Positions 12,111 to 27,522 of a stretch of DNA of 64,000 bases are shown here, in pieces. The notes under the pieces are model-generated. The model was given only the letters and a program-made list of their open reading frames with translations, was not told where the DNA came from and ran no database searches. The position numbers and the translations under genes were made by a program. Positions within the stretch are counted from its first letter, which is position 1, and the number at the start of each line of letters is the position of its first letter. Origin of the DNA: Acanthosoma haemorrhoidale (Eukaryota; Arthropoda; Insecta; Hemiptera; Acanthosomatidae); NCBI GenBank assembly GCA_930367205.1, contig CAKNEZ010000003.1:1116001-1180000 (forward strand), read 5' to 3'.

Positions 12111-15100
12111 CATACTTTTAAGGAAGTTAAGCTGCTACATAATTATTCTGAGAAAGAAGCTGTTCTCCTTTGCCTCTGGATTTACAAAAGTAAATCAAAT
12201 AATACAATTAATTTTTAAATTTCAGAAACAAAACATTCAGTCATTTTGCATTGCTTAGTTGGTCAAACACTTATAATATAGCAAAGGAACCGAAAACATT
12301 TTCATTCTTCAATTAAACACTATAGGCCGTAAAAGGGTCTACTAGCAAGAGTTTTTGAAAAAATTTAAGAAAGCTCTCACACGATTGTATATTATTTTTA
12401 GGGCATACGGTAATCATAATGAAATATAAAATAATAAATTATTATACTAAAAATTCATATTAATTAATGAAAGTTAAGTAATTACTTTTACGTTACTCAA
12501 CTGTAAATGAATAGAGAAAAACATAAATAATTTGCAGCAGTAAAACATTGGACACTATCTATGTGCTAACTTTAAGGCGAGATGATAAATACATTCATAG
12601 GATAGGACCTTTCCTATTCTTTTGCTGATGCTCAACTTCATGATTAATTCTGACATATATTCTTTCTTCAATAACACACGAGTTGAGTTCAAACCATCAA
12701 TTAGCCGCACGCACGGTTGGTAAATTGTAATGTTTATATGACAGTATTTCATGAATAAATGTATATTAATGACAGGGCATACCTGATTCATATTGTGATA
12801 TTTATTACATTAAACTAAAAAATTATATTCATTTATTAAATATGATTTCCTACATAACAAAGGATGAATGTTTTTCTTTCAACTGTGGATTTACAAATGT
12901 AAAACCAAAAAATTCTACCATTTACTTGAAGTAACAAAAAGCTTAGTCACTTTTTTCATTAGCTGCTCAAGATAACAAATTTTAAAAAACAATCACAAAG
13001 AAACACTATCATTTACGTTCTGTTCCTAATGTCTTCTATCATATTTTCTATCTTCGATGAAACATATCAAGTCCAAAACTGACCGAGTGTCCAGATATTA
13101 TAATAAATACTTATTATCTTATAAAAGTAATTAATAATAAATAAATATCCTTGCAAGGGCAAACCATATAAAATACATCTTAAAATAAGGTTGAATGGAA
13201 CTATATAGTTGCATACTTTTAAGGAAGTTAAGCTGCTACATAATTATTCTGAGAAAGAAGCTGTTCTCCTTTGCCTCTGGATTTACAAAAGTAAATCAAA
13301 TAATACAATTAATTTTTAAATTTCAGAAACAAAACATTCGGTCATTCTGCATTGCTTAGTTGGTCAAACACTTATAATATAGCAAAGGAACCGAAAACAT
13401 TTTCATTCTTCAATTAAACACTATAGGCCGTAAAAGGGTCTACTAGCAAGAGTTTTTGAAAACATTTAAGAAAGCTCTCACACGAATGTATATTATTTTC
13501 AGGGCATACGGTAATCATAATGAAATATAAAATAATAAATTATTATACTAAAAATTCATATTAATTAATGAAAGTTAAGTAATTACTTTTACGTTACTCA
13601 ACTGTAAATGAATAGAGAAAAACATAAATAATTTGCAGCAGTAAAACATTGGACACTATCTATGTGCTAACTTTAAGGCGAGATGATAAATACATTCTTA
13701 GGATAGGACCTTTCCTATTCTTTTGCTGATGCTCAACTTCATGATTAATTCTGACATATATTCTTTCTTCAATAACACACGAGTTGAGTTCAAACCATCA
13801 ATTAGCCGCACGCACGGTTGGTAAATTGTAATGTTTATATGACAGTATTTCATGAATAAATGTATATTAATGACAGGGCATACCTGATTCATATTGCGAT
13901 ATTTATTACATTAAACTAAAAAATTATATTCATTTATTAAATATGATTTCCTACATAACAAAGGATGAATGTTTTTCTTTCAACTGTGGATTTACAAATG
14001 TAAAACCAAAAAATTCTACCATTTACTTGAAGTAACAAAAAGCTTAGTCACTTTTTTCATTAGCTGCTCAAGATAACAAATTTTAAAAAACAATCACAAA
14101 GAAACACTATCATTTACGTTCTGTTCCTATTGTCTTCTATCATATTTTCTATCTTCGATGAAACATACCAAGTCCAAAACTGACCGAGTGTCCAGATATT
14201 ATAATAAATACTTATTATCTTATAAAAGTAATTAATAATAAATAAATATCCTTGCAAGGGCAAACCATATAAAATACATCTTAAAATAAGGTTGAATGGA
14301 ACTATATAGTTGCATACTTTTAAGGAAGTTAAGCTGCTACATAATTATTCTGAGAAAGAAGCTGTTCTCCTTTGCCTCTGGATTTACAAAAGTAAATCAA
14401 ATAATACAATTAATTTTTAAATTTCAGAAACAAAACATTCGGTCATTCTGCATTGCTTAGTTGGTCAAACACTTATAATATAGCAAAGGAACCGAAAACA
14501 TTTATATTCTTCAATTAAACACTATAGGCCGTAAAAGGGTCTACTAGCAAGAGTTTTTGAAAAAATTTAAGAAAGCTCTCACACGATTGTATATTATTTT
14601 TAGGGCATACGGTAATCATAATGAAATATAAAATAATAAATTATTATACTAAAATTCATATTAATTAATGAAAGTTAAGTAATTACTTTTACGTTACTCA
14701 ACTGTAAATGAATAGAGAAAAACATAAATAATTTGCAGCAGTAAAACATTGGACACTATCTATGTGCTAACTTTAAGGCGAGATGATAAATACATTCATA
14801 GGATAGGACCTTTCCTATTCTTTTGCTGATGCTCAACTTCATGATTAATTCTGACATATATTCTTTCTTCAATAACACACGAGTTGAGTTCAAACCATCA
14901 ATTAGCCGCACGCACGGTTGGTAAATTGTAATGTTTATATGACAGTATTTCATGAATAAATGTATATTAATGACAGGGCATACCTGATTCATATTGTGAT
15001 ATTTATTACATTAAACTAAAAAATTATATTCATTTATTAAATATGATTTCCTACATAACAAAGGATGAATGTTTTTCTTTCAACTGTGGATTTACAAATG

Positions 15101-18100
15101 TAAAACCAAAAAATTCTACCATTTACTTGAAGTAACAAAAAGCTTAGTCACTTTTTTCATTAGCTGCTCAAGATAACAAATTTTAAAAAACAATCACAAA
15201 GAAACACTATCATTTACGTTCTGTTCCTAATGTCTTCTATCATATTTTCTATCTTCGATGAAACATATCAAGTCCAAAACTGACCGAGTGTCCAGATATT
15301 ATAATAAATACTTATTATCTTATAAAAGTAATTAATAATAAATAAATATCCTTGCAAGGGCAAACCATATAAAATACATCTTAAAATAAGGTTGAATGGA
15401 ACTATATAGTTGCATACTTTTAAGGAAGTTAAGCTGCTACATAATTATTCTGAGAAAGAAGCTGTTCTCCTTTGCCTCTGGATTTACAAAAGTAAATCAA
15501 ATAATACAATTAATTTTTAAATTTCAGAAACAAAACATTCAGTCATTTTGCATTGCTTAGTTGGTCAAACACTTATAATATAGCAAAGGAACCGAAAACA
15601 TTTTCATTCTTCAATTAAACACTATAGGCCGTAAAAGGGTCTACTAGCAAGAGTTTTTGAAAAAATTTAAGAAAGCTCTCACACGATTGTATATTATTTT
15701 TAGGGCATACGGTAATCATAATGAAATATAAAATAATAAATTATTATACTAAAAATTCATATTAATTAATGAAAGTTAAGTAATTACTTTTACGTTACTC
15801 AACTGTAAATGAATAGAGAAAAACATAAATAATTTGCAGCAGTAAAACATTGGACACTATCTATGTGCTAACTTTAAGGGGAGATGATAAATACATTCAT
15901 AGGATAGGACCTTTCCTATTCTTTTGCTGATGCTCAACTTCATGATTAATTCTGACATATATTCTTTCTTCAATAACACACGAGTTGAGTTCAAACCATC
16001 AATTAGCCGCACGCACGGTTGGTAAATTGTAATGTTTATATGACAGTATTTCATGAATAAATGTATATTAATGACAGAGCATACCTGATTCATATTGCGA
16101 TATTTATTACATTAAACTAAAAAATTATATTCATTTATTAAATATGATTTCCTACATAACAAAGGATGAATGTTTTTCTTTCAACTGTGGATTTACAAAT
16201 GTAAAACCAAAAAATTCTACCATTTACTTGAAGTAACAAAAAGCTTAGTCACTTTTTTCATTAGCTGCTCAAGATAACAAATTTTAAAAAACAATCACAA
16301 AGAAACACTATCATTTACGTTCTGTTCCTAATGTCTTCTATCATATTTTCTATCTTCGATGAAACATACCAAGTCCAAAACTGACCGAGTGTCCAGATAT
16401 TATAATAAATACTTATTATCTTATAAAAGTAATTAATAATAAATAAATATCCTTGCAAGGGCAAACCATATAAAATACATCTTAAAATAAGGTTGAATGG
16501 AACTATATAGTTGCATACTTTTAAGGAAGTTAAGCTGCTACATAATTATTCTGAGAAAGAAGCTGTTCTCCTTTGCCTCTGGATTTACAAAAGTAAATCA
16601 AATAATACAATTAATTTTTAAATTTCAGAAACAAAACATTCGGTCATTCTGCATTGCTTAGTTGGTCAAACACTTATAATATAGCAAAGGAACCGAAAAC
16701 ATTTTCATTCTTCAATTAAACACTATAGGCCGTAAAAGGGTCTACTAGCAAGAGTTTTTGAAAAAATTTAAGAAAGCTCTCACACGATTGTATATTATTT
16801 TTAGGGCATACGGTAATCATAATGAAATATAAAATAATAAATTATTATACTAAAATTCATATTAATTAATGAAAGTTAAGTAATTACTTTTACGTTACTC
16901 AACTGTAAATGAATAGAGAAAAACATAAATAATTTGCAGCAGTAAAACATTGGACACTATCTATGTGCTAACTTTAAGGCGAGATGATAAATACATTCAT
17001 AGGATAGGACCTTTCCTATTCTTTTGCTGATGCTCAACTTCATGATTAATTCTGACATATATTCTTTCTTCAATAACACACGAGTTGAGTTCAAACCATC
17101 AATTAGCCGCACGCACGGTTGGTAAATTGTAATGTTTATATGACAGTATTTCATGAATAAATGTATATTAATGACAGAGCATACCTGATTCATATTGCGA
17201 TATTTATTACATTAAACTAAAAAATTATATTCATTTATTAAATATGATTTCCTACATAACAAAGGATGAATGTTTTTCTTTCAACTGTGGATTTACAAAT
17301 GTAAAACCAAAAAATTCTACCATTTACTTGAAGTAACAAAAAGCTTAGTCACTTTTTTCATTAGCTGCTCAAGATAACAAATTTTAAAAAACAATCACAA
17401 AGAAACACTATCATTTACGTTCTGTTCCTATTGTCTTCTATCATATTTTCTATCTTCGATGAAACATATCAAGTCCAAAACTGACCGAGTGTCCAGATAT
17501 TATAATAAATACTTATTATCTTATAAAAGTAATTAATAATAAATAAATATCCTTGCAAGGGCAAACCATATAAAATACATCTTAAAATAAGGTTGAATGG
17601 AACTATATAGTTGCATACTTTTAAGGAAGTTAAGCTGCTACATAATTATTCTGAGAAAGAAGCTGTTCTCCTTTGCCTCTGGATTTACAAAAGTAAATCA
17701 AATAATACAATTAATTTTTAAATTTCAGAAACAAAACATTCGGTCATTCTGCATTGCTTAGTTGGTCAAACACTTATAATATAGCAAAGGAACCGAAAAC
17801 ATTTTCATTCTTCAATTAAACACTATAGGCCGTAAAAGGGTCTACTAGCAAGAGTTTTTGAAAAAATTTAAGAAAGCTCTCACACGATTGTATATTATTT
17901 TTAGGGCATACGGTAATCATAATGAAATATAAAATAATAAATTATTATACTAAAAATTCATATTAATTAATGAAAGTTAAGTAATTACTTTTACGTTACT
18001 CAACTGTAAATGAATAGAGAAAAACATAAATAATTTGCAGCAGTAAAACATTGGACACTATCTATGTGCTAACTTTAAGGCGAGATGATAAATACATTCA

Positions 18101-21100
18101 TAGGATAGGACCTTTCCTATTCTTTTGCTGATGCTCAACTTCATGATTAATTCTGACATATATTCTTTCTTCAATAACACACGAGTTGAGTTCAAACCAT
18201 CAATTAGCCGCACGCACGGTTGGTAAATTGTAATGTTTATATGACAGTATTTCATGAATAAATGTATATTAATGACAGAGCATACCTGATTCATATTGCG
18301 ATATTTATTACATTAAACTAAAAAATTATATTCATTTATTAAATATGATTTCCTACATAACAAAGGATGAATGTTTTTCTTTCAACTGTGGATTTACAAA
18401 TGTAAAACCAAAAAATTCTACCATTTACTTGAAGTAACAAAAAGCTTAGTCACTTTTTTCATTAGCTGCTCAAGATAACAAATTTTAAAAAACAATTACA
18501 AAGAAACACTATCATTTACGTTCTGTTCCTATTGTCTTCTATCATATTTTCTATCTTCGATGAAACATACCAAGTCCAAAACTGACCGAGTGTCCAGATA
18601 TTATAATAGATACTTATTATCTTATAAAAGTAATTAACAATAAATAAATATCCTTGCAAGGGCAAACCATATAAAATACATCTTAAAATAAGGTTGAATG
18701 GAACTATATAGTTGCATACTTTTAAGGAAGTTAAGCTGCTACATAATTATTCTGAGAAAGAAGCTGTTCTCCTTTGCCTCTGGATTTACAAAAGTAAATC
18801 AAATAATACAATTAATTTTTAAATTTCAGAAACAAAACATTCAGTCATTTTGCATTGCTTAGTTGGTCAAACACTTATAATATAGCAAAGGAACCGAAAA
18901 CATTTTCATTCTTCAATTAAACACTATAGGCCGTAAAAGGGTCTACTAGCAAGAGTTTTTGAAAAAATTTAAGAAAGCTCTCACGAGATTGTATATTATT
19001 TTTAGGGCATACGGTAATCATAATGAAATATAAAATAATAAATTATTATACTAAAAATTCATATTAATTAATGAAAGTTAAGTAATTACTTTTACGTTAC
19101 TCAACTGTAAATGAATAGAGAAAAACATAAATAATTTGCAGCAGTAAAACATTGGACACTATCTATGTGCTAACTTGAAGGCGAGATGATAAATACATTC
19201 ATAGGATAGGACCTTTCCTATTCTTTTGCTGATGCTCAACTTCATGATTAATTCTGACATATATTCTTTCTTCAATAACACACGAGTTGAGTTCAAACCA
19301 TCAATTAGCCGCACGCACGGTTGGTAAATTGTAATGTTTATATGACAGTATTTCATGAATAAATGTATATTAATGACAGGGCATACCTGATTCATATTGC
19401 GATATTTATTACATTAAACTAAAAAATTATATTCATTTATTAAATATGATTTCCTACATAACAAAGGATGAATGTTTTTCTTTCAACTGTGGATTTACAA
19501 ATGTAAAACCAAAAAATTCTACCATTTACTTGAAGTAACAAAAAGCTTAGTCACTTTTTTCATTAGCTGCTCAAGATAACAAATTTTAAAAAACAATCAC
19601 AAAGAAACACTATCATTTACGTTCTGTTCCTATTGTCTTCTATCATATTTTCTATCTTCGATGAAACATACCAAGTCCAAAACTGACCGAGTGTCCAGAT
19701 ATTATAATAAATACTTATTATCTTATAAAAGTAATTAATAATAAATAAATATCCTTGCAAGGGCAAACCATATAAAATACATCTTAAAATAAGGTTGAAT
19801 GGAACTATATAGTTGCATACTTTTAAGGAAGTTAAGCTGCTACATAATTATTCTGAGAAAGAAGCTGTTCTCCTTTGCCTCTGGATTTACAAAAGTAAAT
19901 CAAATAATACAATTAATTTTTAAATTTCAGAAACAAGACATTCGGTCATTCTGCATTGCTTAGCTGGTCAAACACTTAAAATATAGCAAAGGAACCGAAA
20001 ACATTTTCATTCTTCAATTAAACACTATAGGCCGTAAAAGGGTCTACTAGCAAGAGTTTTTGAAAACATTTAAGAAAGCTCTCACACGAATGTATATTAT
20101 TTTCAGGGCATACGGTAATCATAATGAAATATAAAATAATAAATTATTGTACTAAAAATTCATATTAATTAATGAAAGTTAAGTAATTACTTTTACGTTA
20201 CTCAACTGTAAATGAATAGAGAAAAACATAAATAATTTGCAGCAGTAAAACATTGGACACTATCTATGTGCTAACTTTAAGGCGAGATGATAAATACATT
20301 CATAGGATAGGACCTTTCCTATTCTTTTGCTGATGCTCAACTTCATGATTAATTCTGACATATATTCTTTCTTCAATAACACACGAGTTGAGTTCAAACC
20401 ATCAATTAGCCGCACGCACGGTTGGTAAATTGTAATGTTTATATGACAGTATTTCATGAATAAATGTATATTAATGACAGAGCATACCTGATTCATATTG
20501 CGATATTTATTACATTAAACTAAAAAATTATATTCATTTATTAAATATGATTTCCTACATAACAAAGGATGAATGTTTTTCTTTCAACTGTGGATTTACA
20601 AATGTAAAACCAAAAAATTCTACCATTTACTTGAAGTAACAAAAAGCTTAGTCACTTTTTTCATTAGCTGCTCAAGATAACAAATTTTAAAAAACAATCA
20701 CAAAGAAACACTATCATTTACGTTCTGTTCCTAATGTCTTCTATCATATTTTCTATCTTCGATGAAACATATCAAGTCCAAAACTGACCGAGTGTCCAGA
20801 TATTATAATAAATACTTATTATCTTATAAAAGTAATTAATAATAAATAAATATCCTTGCAAGGGCAAACCATATAAAATACATCTTAAAATAAGGTTGAA
20901 TGGAACTATATAGTTGCATACTTTTAAGGAAGTTAAGCTGCTACATAATTATTCTGAGAAAGAAGCTGTTCTCCTTTGCCTCTGGATTTACAAAAGTAAA
21001 TCAAATAATACAATTAATTTTTAAATTTCAGAAACAAAACATTCGGTCATTCTGCATTGCTTAGTTGGTCAAACACTTATAATATAGCAAAGGAACCGAA

Positions 21101-24100
21101 AACATTTTCATTCTTCAATTAAACACTATAGGCCGTAAAAGGGTCTACTAGCAAGAGTTTTTGAATAAATTTAAGAAAGCTCTCACACGATTGTATATTA
21201 TTTTTAGGGCATACGGTAATCATAATGAAATATAAAATAATAAATTATTATACTAAAAATTCATATTAATTAATGAAAGTTAAGTAATTACTTTTACGTT
21301 ACTCAACTGTAAATGAATAGAGAAAAACATAAATAATTTGCAGCAGTAAAACATTGGACACTATCTATGTGCTAACTTTAAGGCGAGATGATAAATACAT
21401 TCATAGGATAGGACCTTTCCTATTCTTTTGCTGATGCTCAACTTCATGATTAATTCTGACATATATTCTTTCTTCAATAACACACGAGTTGAGTTCAAAC
21501 CATCAATTAGCCGCACGCACGGTTGGTAAATTGTAATGTTTATATGACAGTATTTCATGAATAAATGTATATTAATGACAGAGCATACCTGATTCATATT
21601 GCGATATTTATTACATTAAACTAAAAAATTATATTCATTTATTAAATATGATTTCCTACATAACAAAGGATGAATGTTTTTCTTTCAACTGTGGATTTAC
21701 AAATGTAAAACCAAAAAATTCTACCATTTACTTGAAGTAACAAAAAGCTTAGTCACTTTTTTCATTAGCTGCTCAAGATAACAAATTTTAAAAAACAATT
21801 ACAAAGAAACACTATCATTTACGTTCTGTTCCTATTGTCTTCTATCATATTTTCTATCTTCGATGAAACATACCAAGTCCAAAACTGACCGAGTGTCCAG
21901 ATATTATAATAGATACTTATTATCTTATAAAAGTAATTAATAATAAATAAATATCCTTGCAAGGGCAAACCATATAAAATACATCTTAAAATAAGGTTGA
22001 ATGGAACTATATAGTTGCATACTTTTAAGGAAGTTAAGCTGCTACATAATTATTCTGAGAAAGAAGCTGTTCTCCTTTGCCTCTGGATTTACAAAAGTAA
22101 ATCAAATAATACAATTAATTTTTAAATTTCAGAAACAAAACATTCAGTCATTTTGCATTGCTTAGTTGGTCAAACACTTATAATATAGCAAAGGAACCGA
22201 AAACATTTTCATTCTTCAATTAAACACTATAGGCCGTAAAAGGGTCTACTAGCAAGAGTTTTTGAAAAAATTTAAGAAAGCTCTCACGAGATTGTATATT
22301 ATTTTTAGGGCATACGGTAATCATAATGAAATATAAAATAATAAATTATTATACTAAAAATTCATATTAATTAATGAAAGTTAAGTAATTACTTTTACGT
22401 TACTCAACTGTAAATGAATAGAGAAAAACATAAATAATTTGCAGCAGTAAAACATTGGACACTATCTATGTGCTAACTTTAAGGCGAGATGATAAATACA
22501 TTCATAGGATAGGACCTTTCCTATTCTTTTGCTGATGCTCAACTTCATGATTAATTCTGACATATATTCTTTCTTCAATAACACACGAGTTGAGTTCAAA
22601 CCATCAATTAGCCGCACGCACGGTTGGTAAATTGTAATGTTTATATGACAGTATTTCATGAATAAATGTATATTAATGACAGAGCATACCTGATTCATAT
22701 TGCGATATTTATTACATTAAACTAAAAAATTATATTCATTTATTAAATATGATTTCCTACATAACAAAGGATGAATGTTTTTCTTTCAACTGTGGATTTA
22801 CAAATGTAAAACCAAAAAATTCTACCATTTACTTGAAGTAACAAAAAGCTTAGTCACTTTTTTCATTAGCTGCTCAAGATAACAAATTTTAAAAAACAAT
22901 CACAAAGAAACACTATCATTTACGTTCTGTTCCTAATGTCTTCTATCATATTTTCTATCTTCGATGAAACATATCAAGTCCAAAACTGACCGAGTGTCCA
23001 GATATTATAATAAATACTTATTATCTTATAAAAGTAATTAATAATAAATAAATATCCTTGCAAGGGCAAACCATATAAAATACATCTTAAAATAAGGTTG
23101 AATGGAACTATATAGTTGCATACTTTTAAGGAAGTTAAGCTGCTACATAATTATTCTGAGAAAGAAGCTGTTCTCCTTTGCCTCTGGATTTACAAAAGTA
23201 AATCAAATAATACAATTAATTTTTAAATTTCAGAAACAAAACATTCAGTCATTTTGCATTGCTTAGTTGGTCAAACACTTATAATATAGCAAAGGAACCG
23301 AAAACATTTTCATTCTTCAATTAAACACTATAGGCCGTAAAAGGGTCTACTAGCAAGAGTTTTTGAAAAAATTTAAGAAAGCTCTCACACGATTGTATAT
23401 TATTTTTAGGGCATACGGTAATCATAATGAAATATAAAATAATAAATTATTATACTAAAAATTCATATTAATTAATGAAAGTTAAGTAATTACTTTTACG
23501 TTACTCAACTGTAAATGAATAGAGAAAAACATAAATAATTTGCAGCAGTAAAACATTGGACACTATCTATGTGCTAACTTTAAGGCGAGATGATAAATAC
23601 ATTCATAGGATAGGACCTTTCCTATTCTTTTGCTGATGCTCAACTTCATGATTAATTCTGACATATATTCTTTCTTCAATAACACACGAGTTGAGTTCAA
23701 ACCATCAATTAGCCGCACGCACGGTTGGTAAATTGTAATGTTTATATGACAGTATTTCATGAATAAATGTATATTAATGACAGGGCATACCTGATTCATA
23801 TTGTGATATTTATTACATTAAACTAAAAAATTATATTCATTTATTAAATATGATTTCCTACATAACAAAGGATGAATGTTTTTCTTTCAACTGTGGATTT
23901 ACAAATGTAAAACCAAAAAATTCTACCATTTACTTGAAGTAACAAAAAGCTTAGTCACTTTTTTCATTAGCTGCTCAAGATAACAAATTTTAAAAAACAA
24001 TCACAAAGAAACACTATCATTTACGTTCTGTTCCTAATGTCTTCTATCATATTTTCTATCTTCGATGAAACATATCAAGTCCAAAACTGACCGAGTGTCC

Positions 24101-27100
24101 AGATATTATAATAAATACTTATTATCTTATAAAAGTAATTAATAATAAATAAATATCCTTGCAAGGGCAAACCATATAAAATACATCTTAAAATAAGGTT
24201 GAATGGAACTATATAGTTGCATACTTTTAAGGAAGTTAAGCTGCTACATAATTATTCTGAGAAAGAAGCTGTTCTCCTTTGCCTCTGGATTTACAAAAGT
24301 AAATCAAATAATACAATTAATTTTTAAATTTCAGAAACAAAACATTCGGTCATTCTGCATTGCTTAGTTGGTCAAACACTTATAATATAGCAAAGGAACC
24401 GAAAACATTTTCATTCTTCAATTAAACACTATAGGCCGTAAAAGGGTCTACTAGCAAGAGTTTTTGAATAAATTTAAGAAAGCTCTCACACGATTGTATA
24501 TTATTTTTAGGGCATACGGTAATCATAATGAAATATAAAATAATAAATTATTATACTAAAAATTCATATTAATTAATGAAAGTTAAGTAATTACTTTTAC
24601 GTTACTCAACTGTAAATGAATAGAGAAAAACATAAATAATTTGCAGCAGTAAAACATTGGACACTATCTATGTGCTAACTTTAAGGCGAGATGATAAATA
24701 CATTCATAGGATAGGACCTTTCCTATTCTTTTGCTGATGCTCAACTTCATGATTAATTCTGACATATATTCTTTCTTCAATAACACACGAGTTGAGTTCA
24801 AACCATCAATTAGCCGCACGCACGGTTGGTAAATTGTAATGTTTATATGACAGTATTTCATGAATAAATGTATATTAATGACAGAGCATACCTGATTCAT
24901 ATTGCGATATTTATTACATTAAACTAAAAAATTATATTCATTTATTAAATATGATTTCCTACATAACAAAGGATGAATGTTTTTCTTTCAACTGTGGATT
25001 TACAAATGTAAAACCAAAAAATTCTACCATTTACTTGAAGTAACAAAAAGCTTAGTCACTTTTTTCATTAGCTGCTCAAGATAACAAATTTTAAAAAACA
25101 ATTACAAAGAAACACTATCATTTACGTTCTGTTCCTATTGTCTTCTATCATATTTTCTATCTTCGATGAAACATATCAAGTCCAAAACTGACCGAGTGTC
25201 CAGATATTATAATAAATACTTATTATCTTATAAAAGTAATTAATAATAAATAAATATCCTTGCAAGGGCAAACCATATAAAATACATCTTAAAATAAGGT
25301 TGAATGGAACTATATAGTTGCATACTTTTAAGGAAGTTAAGCTGCTACATAATTATTCTGAGAAAGAAGCTGTTCTCCTTTGCCTCTGGATTTACAAAAG
25401 TAAATCAAATAATACAATTAATTTTTAAATTTCAGAAACAAAACATTCGGTCATTCTGCATTGCTTAGTTGGTCAAACACTTATAATATAGCAAAGGAAC
25501 CGAAAACATTTTCATTCTTCAATTAAACACTATAGGCCGTAAAAGGGTCTACTAGCAAGAGTTTTTGAATAAATTTAAGAAAGCTCTCACACGATTGTAT
25601 ATTATTTTTAGGGCATACGGTAATCATAATGAAATATAAAATAATAAATTATTATACTAAAAATTCATATTAATTAATGAAAGTTAAGTAATTACTTTTA
25701 CGTTACTCAACTGTAAATGAATAGAGAAAAACATAAATAATTTGCAGCAGTAAAACATTGGACACTATCTATGTGCTAACTTTAAGGCGAGATGATAAAT
25801 ACATTCATAGGATAGGACCTTTCCTATTCTTTTGCTGATGCTCAACTTCATGATTAATTCTGACATATATTCTTTCTTCAATAACACACGAGTTGAGTTC
25901 AAACCATCAATTAGCCGCACGCACGGTTGGTAAATTGTAATGTTTATATGACAGTATTTCATGAATAAATGTATATTAATGACAGAGCATACCTGATTCA
26001 TATTGCGATATTTATTACATTAAACTAAAAAATTATATTCATTTATTAAATATGATTTCCTACATAACAAAGGATGAATGTTTTTCTTTCAACTGTGGAT
26101 TTACAAATGTAAAACCAAAAAATTCTACCATTTACTTGAAGTAACAAAAAGCTTAGTCACTTTTTTCATTAGCTGCTCAAGATAACAAATTTTAAAAAAC
26201 AATTACAAAGAAACACTATCATTTACGTTCTGTTCCTATTGTCTTCTATCATATTTTCTATCTTCGATGAAACATACCAAGTCCAAAACTGACCGAGTGT
26301 CCAGATATTATAATAGATACTTATTATCTTATAAAAGTAATTAATAATAAATAAATATCCTTGCAAGGGCAAACCATATAAAATACATCTTAAAATAAGG
26401 TTGAATGGAACTATATAGTTGCATACTTTTAAGGAAGTTAAGCTGCTACATAATTATTCTGAGAAAGAAGCTGTTCTCCTTTGCCTCTGGATTTACAAAA
26501 GTAAATCAAATAATACAATTAATTTTTAAATTTCAGAAACAAAACATTCAGTCATTTTGCATTGCTTAGTTGGTCAAACACTTATAATATAGCAAAGGAA
26601 CCGAAAACATTTTCATTCTTCAATTAAACACTATAGGCCGTAAAAGGGTCTACTAGCAAGAGTTTTTGAAAAAATTTAAGAAAGCTCTCACGAGATTGTA
26701 TATTATTTTTAGGGCATACGGTAATCATAATGAAATATAAAATAATAAATTATTATACTAAAAATTCATATTAATTAATGAAAGTTAAGTAATTACTTTT
26801 ACGTTACTCAACTGTAAATGAATAGAGAAAAACATAAATAATTTGCAGCAGTAAAACATTGGACACTATCTATGTGCTAACTTTAAGGCGAGATGATAAA
26901 TACATTCATAGGATAGGACCTTTCCTATTCTTTTGCTGATGCTCAACTTCATGATTAATTCTGACATATATTCTTTCTTCAATAACACACGAGTTGAGTT
27001 CAAACCATCAATTAGCCGCACGCACGGTTGGTAAATTGTAATGTTTATATGACAGTATTTCATGAATAAATGTATATTAATGACAGAGCATACCTGATTC

Positions 27101-27522
27101 ATATTGCGATATTTATTACATTAAACTAAAAAATTATATTCATTTATTAAATATGATTTCCTACATAACAAAGGATGAATGTTTTTCTTTCAACTGTGGA
27201 TTTACAAATGTAAAACCAAAAAATTCTACCATTTACTTGAAGTAACAAAAAGCTTAGTCACTTTTTTCATTAGCTGCTCAAGATAACAAATTTTAAAAAA
27301 CAATCACAAAGAAACACTATCATTTACGTTCTGTTCCTAATGTCTTCTATCATATTTTCTATCTTCGATGAAACATACCAAGTCCAAAACTGACCGAGTG
27401 TCCAGATATTATAATAAATACTTATTATCTTATAAAAGTAATTAATAATAAATAAATATCCTTGCAAGGGCAAACCATATAAAATACATCTTAAAATAAG
27501 GTTGAATGGAACTATATAGTTG